Assembly (NCBI RefSeq): GCF_012910805.1
Contig: NZ_WTVK01000034.1
Location: forward strand, 1-61,069
Direction of reading: 5' to 3'
DNA length: 61,069 nt
From: Aromatoleum evansii
Lineage (GTDB): Bacteria > Pseudomonadota > Gammaproteobacteria > Burkholderiales > Rhodocyclaceae
The translations under genes and the position numbers were made by a program. Positions 7,709-15,793 of the stretch are shown here, in pieces (the stretch's first letter is position 1; each line of letters opens with the position of its first letter). The notes beneath the pieces were generated by a model that saw only the letters and a list, made by a program, of their open reading frames with translations, searched no databases and had not been told where the DNA came from.

Positions 7709-9121
7709 ATGAGCCGCTACCAGGACCTCGCCGAGCAGACGGAAAAACTCATCATCGACGGCGTGCTGCGCGCCGGCGACCGGCTGCCGTCGGTGCGCCA
7801 GGCCTGCCGCACGCACAAGCTCAGCCCGATCACCGTCACGCAGGCCTACTACCTGCTGGAAGGACGCGGCCTGATCGAGGCAAGGCCGAAGTCGGGCTAC
7901 TTCGTGCGCGCCCGGCTCGGCCGCAACCTGCCCGAACCGGACATGACGCGCCCGGTCGGCGGCTCGACGCAGCTCGAGGTGAGCGACTTCATCTTCCAGA
8001 TCCTCGACAGCGTGCGCGATCCCGGCATCGTGCCGCTGGGTTCGAGCTTCCCCAGCCCCTACCTGTATCCGCTAGACAAGCTCGGACGCTTCCTCGCGCA
8101 TGCGGCGCGCCGGCTCGATCCGCTCGCGACCGTGACCGACCTGCCGCCGGGCAACGAGGAGCTGCGCCGGCAGCTCGCGCTACGCTATCTCGCGCACGGC
8201 GCGCCGGTGTCGCCGCAGGAGATCGTGATCACCTCGGGCGCGATGGAGGCGCTCAACCTGTGCCTGCAGGCGGTCACGCGCCCCGGCGACCTGATCGCGA
8301 TCGAGTCGCCGACCTTCTACGCCGGGCTGCAGGCGAGCGAGCGGCTGGGGCTCAAGGTCATCGAGATCCCGACCCACCCGCGTGAGGGCGTGAGCCTGCC
8401 GGCACTGGAGGACGCGCTGCGCCACCATCCGGTGAAGGCCTGTCTCTTCATGCTGAACTTCGCCAACCCGACCGGCAGCCTCGTGCCGGATGAGCGCCGC
8501 AAGGATCTGATCGAACTCCTGCGCCGCTTCGAGGTGCCGCTGATCGAGGACGACGTCTATGCCGAGCTGTACTTCGGCCGGCAGGCGCCGCTGTGCACCA
8601 AAGCGGTGGATGCCGACGGCCTGGTGATGCACGTGTCCTCGTTCTCGAAGTGCCTCGCGCCCGGCTACCGCGTCGGCTGGGTCGCGGCGGGGCGCTACGC
8701 CGACCGCATCCAGCGCCTGAAGCTCGCGACCAGCCTCGCGACGACGGTGCCGGTGCAGATCGCGCTGGCGGACTACCTGAAACAGGGCGGCTACGAGAAC
8801 CACCTGCGCCAGTTGCGGCGCAAGCTGGCGGAACAGGAGGTCGCGCTGATCGCCGCGATCGAGCGGCATTTCCCGCCCGGCACGCGGCTCGCTCGGCCGC
8901 AGGGCGGCTACTTCGTGTGGCTGGAGCTGCCGCGCCAGGTCGACACCCTGCTACTGCACCAGCAGGCGCTCGCGCACGGCATCAGCATCGCGCCGGGGCC
9001 GATCTTTTCCGCCAAGCGCGAGTTCGGCCACTGGCTGCGGCTCAACTTCGGCCATCCCGACTCGGAGCGCCAGCAGGCGGCGATGGTCACCCTCGGTCGC
9101 CTGATTGCGCGCCAGCTATAG
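7709..9121 (+). CDS. MocR/GntR-type regulator with PLP aminotransferase domain
   Basis: This 470-residue protein has an N-terminal GntR winged helix (residues 1-75, with GDRLPSVRQACRTHKLSPIT). A fold-type I aminotransferase domain follows from about 110 to the end. The PLP-binding Lys is in SSFSKCLAPGYRVGW at about residue 314, with NPTG and the D..Y segment also present. MocR proteins use PLP as effector to control pyridoxal, amino acid or GABA genes. The layout resembles E. coli YdcR. Its target is not obvious from the flanks. Its end overlaps the convergent oxidase subunit gene by 6 bp. Confidence 0.95.
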   Translation: MSRYQDLAEQTEKLIIDGVLRAGDRLPSVRQACRTHKLSPITVTQAYYLLEGRGLIEARPKSGYFVRARLGRNLPEPDMTRPVGGSTQLEVSDFIFQILDSVRDPGIVPLGSSFPSPYLYPLDKLGRFLAHAARRLDPLATVTDLPPGNEELRRQLALRYLAHGAPVSPQEIVITSGAMEALNLCLQAVTRPGDLIAIESPTFYAGLQASERLGLKVIEIPTHPREGVSLPALEDALRHHPVKACLFMLNFANPTGSLVPDERRKDLIELLRRFEVPLIEDDVYAELYFGRQAPLCTKAVDADGLVMHVSSFSKCLAPGYRVGWVAAGRYADRIQRLKLATSLATTVPVQIALADYLKQGGYENHLRQLRRKLAEQEVALIAAIERHFPPGTRLARPQGGYFVWLELPRQVDTLLLHQQALAHGISIAPGPIFSAKREFGHWLRLNFGHPDSERQQAAMVTLGRLIARQL

Positions 9122-9424
9122 CGTCGCCCAGCGCGCGAACTCGCGGCCGAAGAACGCGATCAGCACCAGCGCGAGCGGCGCGAAGGCGACGAAGACCTTC
9201 AGCACGCGGCGGATGAAGGGGTGGGCGAGCTCGGCTTCGATGAAGCGCTGCGCGACCAGCATGCCCTTGGCCCATACGATGGCCGCGACCACCACCGGCA
9301 GCCATGCCGCGCCGTGGAACCACTGGCCGAGGCCGAGGCTCACGAGCGTCAGTGCGACGAGGATCAGCCAGGCGGCGGTCAGCGGGGCGAGCGCGGTGGC
9401 GGGTTTCCGTTCGGTCGGGCGCAT
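9116..9424 (-). CDS. Cytochrome c oxidase subunit IV-like membrane protein (NorF-like)
   Basis: This 102-residue protein has three predicted spans at about 13-33, 40-58 and 75-95, matching prokaryotic subunit IV (COX4_pro). It starts 3 bp after the stop of the subunit III-like gene. Subunit III/IV pairs of this type accompany nitric oxide reductases (NorE/NorF) and some haem-copper oxidases. No catalytic subunit I gene is in the window, so these are orphan accessory subunits here. Confidence 0.8.
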   Translation of the reverse strand: MRPTERKPATALAPLTAAWLILVALTLVSLGLGQWFHGAAWLPVVVAAIVWAKGMLVAQRFIEAELAHPFIRRVLKVFVAFAPLALVLIAFFGREFARWATL

Positions 9425-9427
9425 GGG

Positions 9428-10060
9428 TCAGGCCAGCACGTAGAAGAAGGGGAAGAGGACCAGCCAGATGATGTCGGTGGCGTGCCAGTAGCTCGCCAGC
9501 GCCTCCAGCCCGCCGTGCTCCTCGGCCGAGTACGCGCCGGCGATGTGGCGCGCGAGCACCCACAGCATGCCGAGGATGCCCCAGCTCGCATGCACCAGAT
9601 GGTTGATCGTCAGGTAGTAGTAGACGGTGAAGAAGATGCCCGCCTCGCCGTCGATGCCGTGCGCGAGGTTCCAGCGGATCTCGAGGAACTTCGCCACCGG
9701 ATAGCCCAGCGCGACGACCAGCCCCGCGACCAGCCACCACAGCGAGCGCCGGCGCTGGCCGGCGCGCATCGTCACGACCGAGGCGGCGATGAAGAAGCTG
9801 CTGGTCACCATCAGCAGCGTGATGACGGTGCCGGAGATGCGCGACAGGCGCTCCGAGCCGTGCTCGAAGGCCTCGGGGAAATGCGCGCGGGCGACGAAAT
9901 AGACGATGAAGAGCACCGCGAACTCGACGAACTCGCAGGTGATGCCCACCCAGATGCCGGAGTTGCCGGGAACCCGCCCCGCCGCCGCGACCTGCTGCGG
10001 CGGGGGAGCGGGGAGTGCGATCGTCGTCATGGCCGTGCGCCCATTGTGCAATTCGCCCAT
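9428..10060 (-). CDS. Cytochrome c oxidase subunit III-like protein (NorE-like)
   Basis: This protein of about 210 residues has five to six spans and subunit III features, including PGNSGIWVGI near the N-terminus and a YYYLTINHLVHASWG segment. I prefer the ATG at 10060, which has a GGGAGAG site. An internal ATG at 10030 would shorten the protein by ten residues and has no ribosome site. It forms an operon with the subunit IV-like gene and is divergent from ccoG. NorE-like proteins assist nitric oxide reductase; the assignment to NO rather than O2 respiration is inference. Confidence 0.83.
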   Translation of the reverse strand: MGELHNGRTAMTTIALPAPPPQQVAAAGRVPGNSGIWVGITCEFVEFAVLFIVYFVARAHFPEAFEHGSERLSRISGTVITLLMVTSSFFIAASVVTMRAGQRRRSLWWLVAGLVVALGYPVAKFLEIRWNLAHGIDGEAGIFFTVYYYLTINHLVHASWGILGMLWVLARHIAGAYSAEEHGGLEALASYWHATDIIWLVLFPFFYVLA

Positions 10061-10201
10061 TCTGGTCCGCTCTCCCTCCCGATCACAGACACAGCCGAAC
10101 GGGTTTCCGATCGGCACAGTTGCGCTCGGGGTCACGCTGTCGCGCGAAATCTGTTCCTGTTTGAAATGTGATTCTCTGCAACTGTTCCTGTCGGATGCCC
10201 G

Positions 10202-11656
10202 ATGATGTACTCGCCTCCGGCGTCGACCAGGGGAATTGTCCCCCGGGTACGCATGCGGAGGAAGGCAGGAATGGGCAAGTCCGTCAGCAAGGTTCGCGAG
10301 GCGAAGCTGGAGCTGTACCGCAGGAAGGGAAAGATCCACGCGCGCGCCGTCGCGGGGCGCTTCAACGCGCTGCGCTGGGCCATCGTGTGGCTCACGCAGT
10401 TCGTCTTCTACGGCGGCTGCTGGCTGACGTGGGAGAGTAACGGCATTGCGCGGCAGGCCGTGCTTTTCGACATCGCGCACGAGAAGTTCTACCTCTTCGG
10501 CCTCGTGCTGTGGCCGCAGGACGCGCTGCTGCTCGCGCTGGCGCTGATCCTTGCGGCGACCGCGCTGTTCCTCGTCACTGCGCTCGCCGGGCGCCTGTTC
10601 TGCGGCTTCGCCTGTCCGCAGACGGTGTATACGACGATCTTCACGTGGATCGAGGCGAAGGTCGAGGGCGACCACCTCGACCGCCTGAGGCTCGACCAGG
10701 GGCCGACGAGCGCGCGCAAGCTGATGCTCAAGGGCGCGAAGCACAGTCTGTGGCTGCTGATCGCGGCATGGACGGCGATCACCTTCGTCGGCTACTTCAC
10801 GCCCATCCGCGAACTGCTGCCGGCGCTTGCCGTGGGCGACACCGGTCCGTGGGAGGGCTTCTGGCTCGTCTTCTACGGCCTGTTCACCTACGTGCAGGCG
10901 GGCTTCGCGCGCGAGGCCGTGTGCCAGCACATGTGCCCGTACTCGCGCTTCCAGGGCGTGATGTTCGACCGCAACACCGCGACCGTCAGCTACGACATCC
11001 GGCGCGGCGAGCCGCGGCAGGCGCGCGGCGGGGCCGGCGGGGGGGACTGCATCGACTGCGGCATCTGCGTTGAAGTGTGCCCGACCGGCATCGACATCCG
11101 CGACGGCCTGCAACTCGGCTGCATCAACTGCGGCCTGTGCATCGACGCCTGCGACACGGTGATGACGCGCGTCGGCAAGCCGATCGGCCTGATCCGCTTC
11201 GCCTCCGAGCGCGAACTGGCGGGGCCGGCGTCCGCGGCCCGCGGCGGGCGCCCGCGCCTCGCCGTGTATGGCGGCCTGCTGCTGGCGGTCGTCGCGCTCG
11301 GCGCGTGGTCGCTGGGCCAGCGCTCGCTGTTGCAGGTCGACGTGCTGCGCGACCGCGGCGCCTTGCTGCGCGAGACGCCGGCCGGACGGATCGAGAACGC
11401 CTACACGCTGAAGCTGAAGAATCTCGATGACGCACCGCGCGAGTTCGTCGTCGAGGTCAGCGGCGTGCCGGGCATCGAACTGGTCGGGGAGCGCGCGTTC
11501 GCGGTCGCGGCGGGCAGCGTGCGCCCGGTGTCGCTGACCCTGTCCGCGCCCGGCGACACGGCGCTGTCGGGCGTGCGGCCGATCACCTTCCGCGTCGCGG
11601 CCGCGCAAGACGCAGCGGCAAGCGTGGTGGAACCGAGCAGCTTCATCCTGCCCTGA
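10202..11656 (+). CDS. ccoG: Cytochrome c oxidase accessory protein CcoG (FixG/RdxA)
   Basis: This 484-residue membrane iron-sulfur protein supports cbb3 oxidase assembly through copper handling. Residues near the N-terminus carry the conserved pattern before ARAVAGRFN. About five spans are interleaved with Cys motifs: CGFACPQ, CQHMCPYSRFQ, and a ferredoxin-type pair of clusters CIDCGICVEVCPTG and CINCGLCIDACD. A C-terminal immunoglobulin-like periplasmic domain (about 385-480) completes the family layout. A start at 10271 has a better ribosome site (GAGGAAGG) and would remove 23 residues. The ccoNOQP genes are not in the window. Confidence 0.93.
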   Translation: MMYSPPASTRGIVPRVRMRRKAGMGKSVSKVREAKLELYRRKGKIHARAVAGRFNALRWAIVWLTQFVFYGGCWLTWESNGIARQAVLFDIAHEKFYLFGLVLWPQDALLLALALILAATALFLVTALAGRLFCGFACPQTVYTTIFTWIEAKVEGDHLDRLRLDQGPTSARKLMLKGAKHSLWLLIAAWTAITFVGYFTPIRELLPALAVGDTGPWEGFWLVFYGLFTYVQAGFAREAVCQHMCPYSRFQGVMFDRNTATVSYDIRRGEPRQARGGAGGGDCIDCGICVEVCPTGIDIRDGLQLGCINCGLCIDACDTVMTRVGKPIGLIRFASERELAGPASAARGGRPRLAVYGGLLLAVVALGAWSLGQRSLLQVDVLRDRGALLRETPAGRIENAYTLKLKNLDDAPREFVVEVSGVPGIELVGERAFAVAAGSVRPVSLTLSAPGDTALSGVRPITFRVAAAQDAAASVVEPSSFILP

Positions 11657-11728
11657 GCGTGCGCCCCGATCGGCTATGATCGCAGGAAGCGCCCACCGTG
11701 CGGCGGGCACGACAGCCGGGCGGTCACC

Positions 11729-12046
11729 GTGTCCTCGATCTTCGACATCCTTGCCGAGCAGCGCATCGCAGACGCGATCAAGCGCGGCGAGCTCGACCAC
11801 TTGCCGGGGGCGGGCAAGCCCCTCGTGTTCGACGACGAGCCCTTCCAGTCACCCGAGCAGAGGATGGCCAACCGCATCCTCAAGAACGCCGGCTTCGTGC
11901 CGCAGGAGGTGCTGCTGCGACGCGAGATCGCATCCTTGCGCGGGCAACTCGCGGACGCCGACAGCGATCAGGACCGGGAGAGTCTGCGGCGGCGCATGGC
12001 GCGCCTCGCGGCGACGCTGGCCGTAATGCGGCGCGGCGAGGCATGA
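11729..12046 (+). CDS. DUF1992 protein (DnaJ subfamily C member 28-type domain)
   Basis: This 105-residue protein starts at a GTG and carries the DUF1992 signature: LAEQRIADAIKRGELD, then LPGAGKPL, then RMANRILKNAGFVPQE. The C-terminal third is a charged helix, probably a coiled coil. The family's role is unknown, and no J domain is present. It lies 72 bp downstream of ccoG on the same strand and may be cotranscribed. Confidence 0.9.
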   Translation: MSSIFDILAEQRIADAIKRGELDHLPGAGKPLVFDDEPFQSPEQRMANRILKNAGFVPQEVLLRREIASLRGQLADADSDQDRESLRRRMARLAATLAVMRRGEA

Positions 12047-12128
12047 GGAACGTCCGTTCCGGCGGAGGGGCGATGCAGGTCGCGGACCCGCTCGGCCATC
12101 ACGAGGCCGGGCAATCGCACAAACCCGT

Positions 12129-12226
12129 GTAGGGCGGGACGAGCGTAGCGTATCCCGCCAATCCAGGCGTTCGAATCCGCCCGATCGTCGTGTGGCGGGA
12201 TACGCCTTCGGCTCCTCCCGCCCTAC
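12129..12226. repeat. Imperfect palindromic intergenic repeat (GTAGGGCGGGA...TATCCCGCCA family)
   Basis: An arm of about 32 nt at 12129-12160 is repeated in inverted form at 12193-12226, with a few mismatches in the middle. It lies between the convergent DUF1992 and ABC permease genes, where it may also act as a bidirectional terminator. I recognise this as a common dispersed repeat type in beta- and gammaproteobacteria. I saw one copy in this window. Confidence 0.85.
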
Positions 12227-12236
12227 GATCCGGGCG

Positions 12237-13034
12237 TCAGCCCAGCAGGCGCCGCCGTGTCAGCCCCAGCGCGACCCAGAAGCCGGCGATGCCGTAGGCC
12301 GCGAGCACGGCCAGATGCAGCAGGATGTCGTCGGGCAGCTTCCCCAGCAGCAGCGGGCGCGCGAGCTCGACCGCGTGCGCGAGCGGCAGCAGCGAGGCGG
12401 CGAACTGCACTGCCGCGGGGAGCTGGTCGGCGGGGAAGAACACGCCCGAGAGCAGCGTCATCGGCGTGATGAAGAGGGTGAAGTAGTACATGAAGAAGTC
12501 GTAGCTCGGCGCGATCGCCGTGATCACCAATCCGACCGCGCCGAAGCTGAGCCCGATGAGGAAGATCAGCGGCAGCAGCCACAGCACGTAGCGGCTGTCG
12601 ACGAGGCCGAACACGGCGATCACGACGAGGATCGCGATGCCCGACAGCAGCGCCTTGGAGGCCGCCCACACCAGCTCCGCGAACACGATGTCGTCGAGCT
12701 CCACGGGCGCGTTCATGATCGCGTCCCAGGTTCGCTGCACGTGCATGCGCGAGAAGGACGAGTACAACACCTCGAAGGACGCGCTGTTCATCGTCGACGA
12801 GCACACCATGCCCGCGGCGAGGAAGCTGATGTAGGACACGCCGCCGATCTCGGGCACCAGCATGCCGATGCCGAAGCCCAGGCCGAAGAGGTAGATCATC
12901 GGGTCGGCGAGGTTGCCCAGCACCGAGGGCAGCGCGAGCTTGCGCCACACGAGGAAGTTGCGCTGCCACACCGGCACGAAGCGGCGCGACAGGCGCGGGG
13001 TGCGGAAGGTCGAGCGGAGGCTGGTGGTTGCCAT
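12237..13034 (-). CDS. ABC-2 type transporter permease (NodJ-like)
   Basis: This 265-residue membrane protein has six hydrophobic spans. It carries the ABC-2 signature around FITPMTLLSGVFFPADQLP, as in NodJ and related exporters. It starts 13 bp after the stop of the ATPase gene, so the two form a NodI/NodJ-like pair. In rhizobia NodIJ export lipochitooligosaccharides. In non-symbiotic betaproteobacteria homologues are common and the substrate is unknown; no nod genes are here. Confidence 0.92.
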   Translation of the reverse strand: MATTSLRSTFRTPRLSRRFVPVWQRNFLVWRKLALPSVLGNLADPMIYLFGLGFGIGMLVPEIGGVSYISFLAAGMVCSSTMNSASFEVLYSSFSRMHVQRTWDAIMNAPVELDDIVFAELVWAASKALLSGIAILVVIAVFGLVDSRYVLWLLPLIFLIGLSFGAVGLVITAIAPSYDFFMYYFTLFITPMTLLSGVFFPADQLPAAVQFAASLLPLAHAVELARPLLLGKLPDDILLHLAVLAAYGIAGFWVALGLTRRRLLG

Positions 13035-13047
13035 CGGTGCAGTCTTC

Positions 13048-14037
13048 TCAGTCGCGCAGGTCGCGGCCGGTGAGCTTGAGGAACACGTCCTCGAGGTTCG
13101 CCGGCCGGCGCAGGTAGCGCAGGCCCGGCTGCTCCGCGAGGTGGGCCATCAGCGGCGCCGCGTCGTCGAGGTAGCAGAAGGCGGTCTCGCCGCTCACCTC
13201 GTAGCGGCGCGCGAAGGCCCCCGCGTGCGCCTCGGCCCAGGCCTGCGCGCCGCTGATGCCGCTGCGGCTCTCGCGCCCGGCGCCGTTCCAGTCGCCATAC
13301 ACCTCGACCACCTGTGCCTCGATCTGCGCCGCGATCACCTCGCGCGGGCTGCCTTCGGTGAGGATGCGTCCACCGTCGAGGATCGCGAGGCGGTCGGCGA
13401 GGCGCTCGGCCTCGTCCATGAAATGCGTCGTCAGCAGCACCGTCGTGCCGTTGCGGATGAGCTGCTTGAGGCGTTCCCAGATGAGGTGGCGCGCCTGCGG
13501 GTCGAGGCCGGTGGTCGGTTCGTCGAGGATCAGCAGCTCGGGGCGGTTCACCAGCGCGCGCGCGAGCGTCAGGCGCCGCTTCATGCCGCCCGACAGCGAC
13601 TGGATGCGCGCGTCGCGCTTGCTTTCCAGGCCGGCGAAGGCGAGCAACTCGGGGATGCGCGCGGTGATGGTCGCGTCGTCGAGGCCGAAATAGCGGCCGT
13701 AGACGAGCAGGTTCTCGGCGCAGGTGAAGTCCGGGTCTAGGTTGTCCTGCTGCGGCACGACGCCGACGCGCATGCGCGCCTCGCGCGCGCGCTCGGACAC
13801 CGGCAGGCCGGCGAGGAGGATCTCGCCGCCAGAGGGGCGGGTGAGGCCCAGCGCGCAGCGCAGCGTGGTGGTCTTGCCCGCGCCGTTGGGGCCCAGCAGC
13901 GTGTAGCACTCGCCCGCGCGCAGGCGGATGTCGATGCCTGCGACGACCTCGTTGTCGCCATAACGCTTGCGCAGCCCGCGGATCTCCAGCGGGCTCGCGC
14001 GTGCAAGATCGCGGATCGCGGCGGGGACGTCCGTCAC
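13048..14037 (-). CDS. ABC transporter ATP-binding protein (NodI-like)
   Basis: This 329-residue ATPase has Walker A GPNGAGKTTT (about residue 49), the signature LSGGMKRRLTLARALV (about 147), Walker B LLILDEPTTGLDP and the switch His in TTHFMDEAERL. The last 80 residues form a regulatory extension typical of the DrrA/NodI group. Translation begins at a GTG four bases after the stop of the glutathione transferase gene, which implies cotranscription and coupling. Its partner is the following permease. Confidence 0.95.
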   Translation of the reverse strand: MTDVPAAIRDLARASPLEIRGLRKRYGDNEVVAGIDIRLRAGECYTLLGPNGAGKTTTLRCALGLTRPSGGEILLAGLPVSERAREARMRVGVVPQQDNLDPDFTCAENLLVYGRYFGLDDATITARIPELLAFAGLESKRDARIQSLSGGMKRRLTLARALVNRPELLILDEPTTGLDPQARHLIWERLKQLIRNGTTVLLTTHFMDEAERLADRLAILDGGRILTEGSPREVIAAQIEAQVVEVYGDWNGAGRESRSGISGAQAWAEAHAGAFARRYEVSGETAFCYLDDAAPLMAHLAEQPGLRYLRRPANLEDVFLKLTGRDLRD

Positions 14038-14041
14038 GGCC

Positions 14042-14653
14042 TCAGCCGACGGGCGGCTTCGTCGCGGTGAAGCTCGGGCGCGCGAACATGCGCCGTGCCA
14101 GCCCCGCGAGCGCCGGATGCTCGCGCCGCCATTCGTGCTGCGGGAAGCGCAGGTCGAGGTAGCCCAGCGCGACGGCGACGGCGATGTCGCCCAGGCTCAT
14201 GCCGTTACCGTACATCCAGTCGCGGCCGCTGGCGCGTGCCTCGAGGGCATCGAGCGCGCGGTCGACCTTGTCGATCTGGCGGTCGATCTCGGGCTCGCTG
14301 CGCAGGCCTTCGGGGCGGCGCGATTCGAGCAGGGCGAGCACCGCGGCGTCGGTCACGCCGTCGGCGAGCGACTCGATCTGGCGCACGCGCACGCGCTCGA
14401 GCGGGTCGGCAGGCAGCAGTTTCGGACCGGCGTCGAGCGTCTCGAGGTAGCCGGCGATCACCGGCGAATCGAAGAAGATCTCGCCCGCGTCGGTTTCCAG
14501 CGCCGGCACCTTGCCGAGCGGGTTCACGCTCGGGACGCGCGTGTTCGCCTCCCACGGCGAATCGACGATGAGTTCGCAGGGCAGGGACTTTTCCGCGAGG
14601 ATGATGCGGACCTTGCGCGCGTAGGGACTGGTCAGCGAGGCGAAGAGCTTCAT
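14042..14653 (-). CDS. Glutathione S-transferase (YibF-like)
   Basis: This 203-residue protein has an N-terminal thioredoxin-like domain (1-80) with SLTSPYARKVRI at the active-site helix, the cis-Pro in KVPAL and DSPVIAGYL for glutathione binding. An all-helical C-terminal domain (about 88-200) follows. It sits between the hydrolase and the ABC exporter genes on the same strand, with very short gaps. A detoxification role together with the exporter is possible, but the substrate is unknown. Confidence 0.93.
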   Translation of the reverse strand: MKLFASLTSPYARKVRIILAEKSLPCELIVDSPWEANTRVPSVNPLGKVPALETDAGEIFFDSPVIAGYLETLDAGPKLLPADPLERVRVRQIESLADGVTDAAVLALLESRRPEGLRSEPEIDRQIDKVDRALDALEARASGRDWMYGNGMSLGDIAVAVALGYLDLRFPQHEWRREHPALAGLARRMFARPSFTATKPPVG

Positions 14654-14681
14654 GGCATTCTCCGGTGAAGGCGCCGGCCGC

Positions 14682-15329
14682 TTACAGCGGCGCCCAGTTG
14701 CGCAGGATGATGTCGCGGATGAGGGTGAGGCGGGCGTGGAAGAAGTGGTCCGCGCCGGGCACGACGACGACGGGCAGGTTCTGCGGCCGCGCCCAGTCGA
14801 GCACGTTCGCGAGCGACACGGTCTCGTCCTCCTCGCCGTGGATCACCAGCGTGTCCTTCGGCACGGGGCCGGTCGTGTAGCTGCGCGCGCCGCTCACCTC
14901 GCCGGCGGCGGTGCCGACCAGCACGATGCGGTGCGCGGGCGTCATGCCGTCGGCGAGCCGCGCGGTCACCCGCGTCTGCACGTGGGCGCCGAAGGAGAAA
15001 CCGCCCAGCGCGAGCGGCAGCGTGCCCCAGCGCGACTGCATCCACGCGATCACCGAGAGCATGTCCTCGGTCTCGGCGTTGCCGTGATCGTGCTCGCCCT
15101 CGCTCTTGCCGACGCCGCGGAAGTTCGGGCGCACGACCGCGTAGCCCAGTTCGCGCAGCGTGCGCGCGAGCGTGTGCACGATCTTGTTGGTGTTGGTGCC
15201 GCCGAACAGCGGATGCGGGTGGCACACCAGCGCGATGCCGCGCACCGTCTCGGGGGTGTCGATCAGCGCCTCGATGGCGCCGTCGCGTCCGCGCAGCAGG
15301 ACGCTCTCGGGGGGCTGCGGCCGGCTCAT
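14682..15329 (-). CDS. Alpha/beta hydrolase (serine esterase-like, dienelactone hydrolase/YheT-like group)
   Basis: This 215-residue protein has the oxyanion segment CHPHPLFGGTNTNK, the nucleophile elbow GGFSFGA (in place of GxSxG), a late Asp in HGEEDE and the catalytic His in GADHFFH. The match is to the small uncharacterised alpha/beta hydrolases of betaproteobacteria. The frame is open further upstream, but the ATG at 15329 fits family N-termini. It lies between the ferredoxin and glutathione transferase genes. Substrate unknown. Confidence 0.9.
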   Translation of the reverse strand: MSRPQPPESVLLRGRDGAIEALIDTPETVRGIALVCHPHPLFGGTNTNKIVHTLARTLRELGYAVVRPNFRGVGKSEGEHDHGNAETEDMLSVIAWMQSRWGTLPLALGGFSFGAHVQTRVTARLADGMTPAHRIVLVGTAAGEVSGARSYTTGPVPKDTLVIHGEEDETVSLANVLDWARPQNLPVVVVPGADHFFHARLTLIRDIILRNWAPL

Positions 15330-15402
15330 CTGAGCACCCTCGCGCTGCGCGCGGTCCCGCCAGGCGGGACTGAGCGCGTCTTGGGACGGCCCGGCGACGC
15401 GC

Positions 15403-15723
15403 TCATGGATTGTCCGCCAGCCGCAGGCGTTCGACGATGCGGCCGTGCACGAGATGCTCGTTGATGATCTCGTCGACGTCGTCCTGGTCGACGTAGGTGT
15501 ACCAGACGTTGTCCGGATACACGACCAGCACCGGGCCCTCGTCGCAGCGGTCGAGGCAGCCGGCCTTGTTGATGCGGATCTTGCCGCGGCCCTTGAGGCC
15601 GAGCGCGGCGATGCGGTCCTTGGCATAGGTCTGCATCACCGTCGCCTTGTGGTCGTTGCAGCAGGTGTTGCCGGGTTCGCGCTGGTTGCAGCAGAAGAAC
15701 ACGTGGTGCTTGAAATAACTCAT
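15403..15723 (-). CDS. Thioredoxin-like [2Fe-2S] ferredoxin
   Basis: This 106-residue protein has Cys at 11, 12, 21, 22, 56 and 60. Four of these match the cluster ligands of the thioredoxin-like 2Fe-2S ferredoxin family (Shethna/Fd2-type), with the second pair in AGCLDRC. The C-terminal half has the VWYTYVDQDDVDEIINEHL segment typical of the family. Some members support nitrogenase or hydrogenase chemistry, but no such genes are nearby. It lies 73 bp upstream of the hydrolase gene on the same strand. Confidence 0.93.
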   Translation of the reverse strand: MSYFKHHVFFCCNQREPGNTCCNDHKATVMQTYAKDRIAALGLKGRGKIRINKAGCLDRCDEGPVLVVYPDNVWYTYVDQDDVDEIINEHLVHGRIVERLRLADNP

Positions 15724-15793
15724 CGGGTGCTCCGGAAGGGGGGACGCGGCGGCGGGCCGTTCCGCAATGCGAGCGATTATAGCCGCGGGCCGC

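Noticed and set aside
10061-10201. FNR box in the ccoG/oxidase divergent gap
   Set aside because: Expected for ccoG in denitrifiers, but no TTGAT-N4-ATCAA-like sequence is visible.
12237-14037. Reading the NodIJ-like exporter as a nodulation trait
   Set aside because: No nod genes or symbiosis features are present; NodIJ homologues are widespread in free-living betaproteobacteria.
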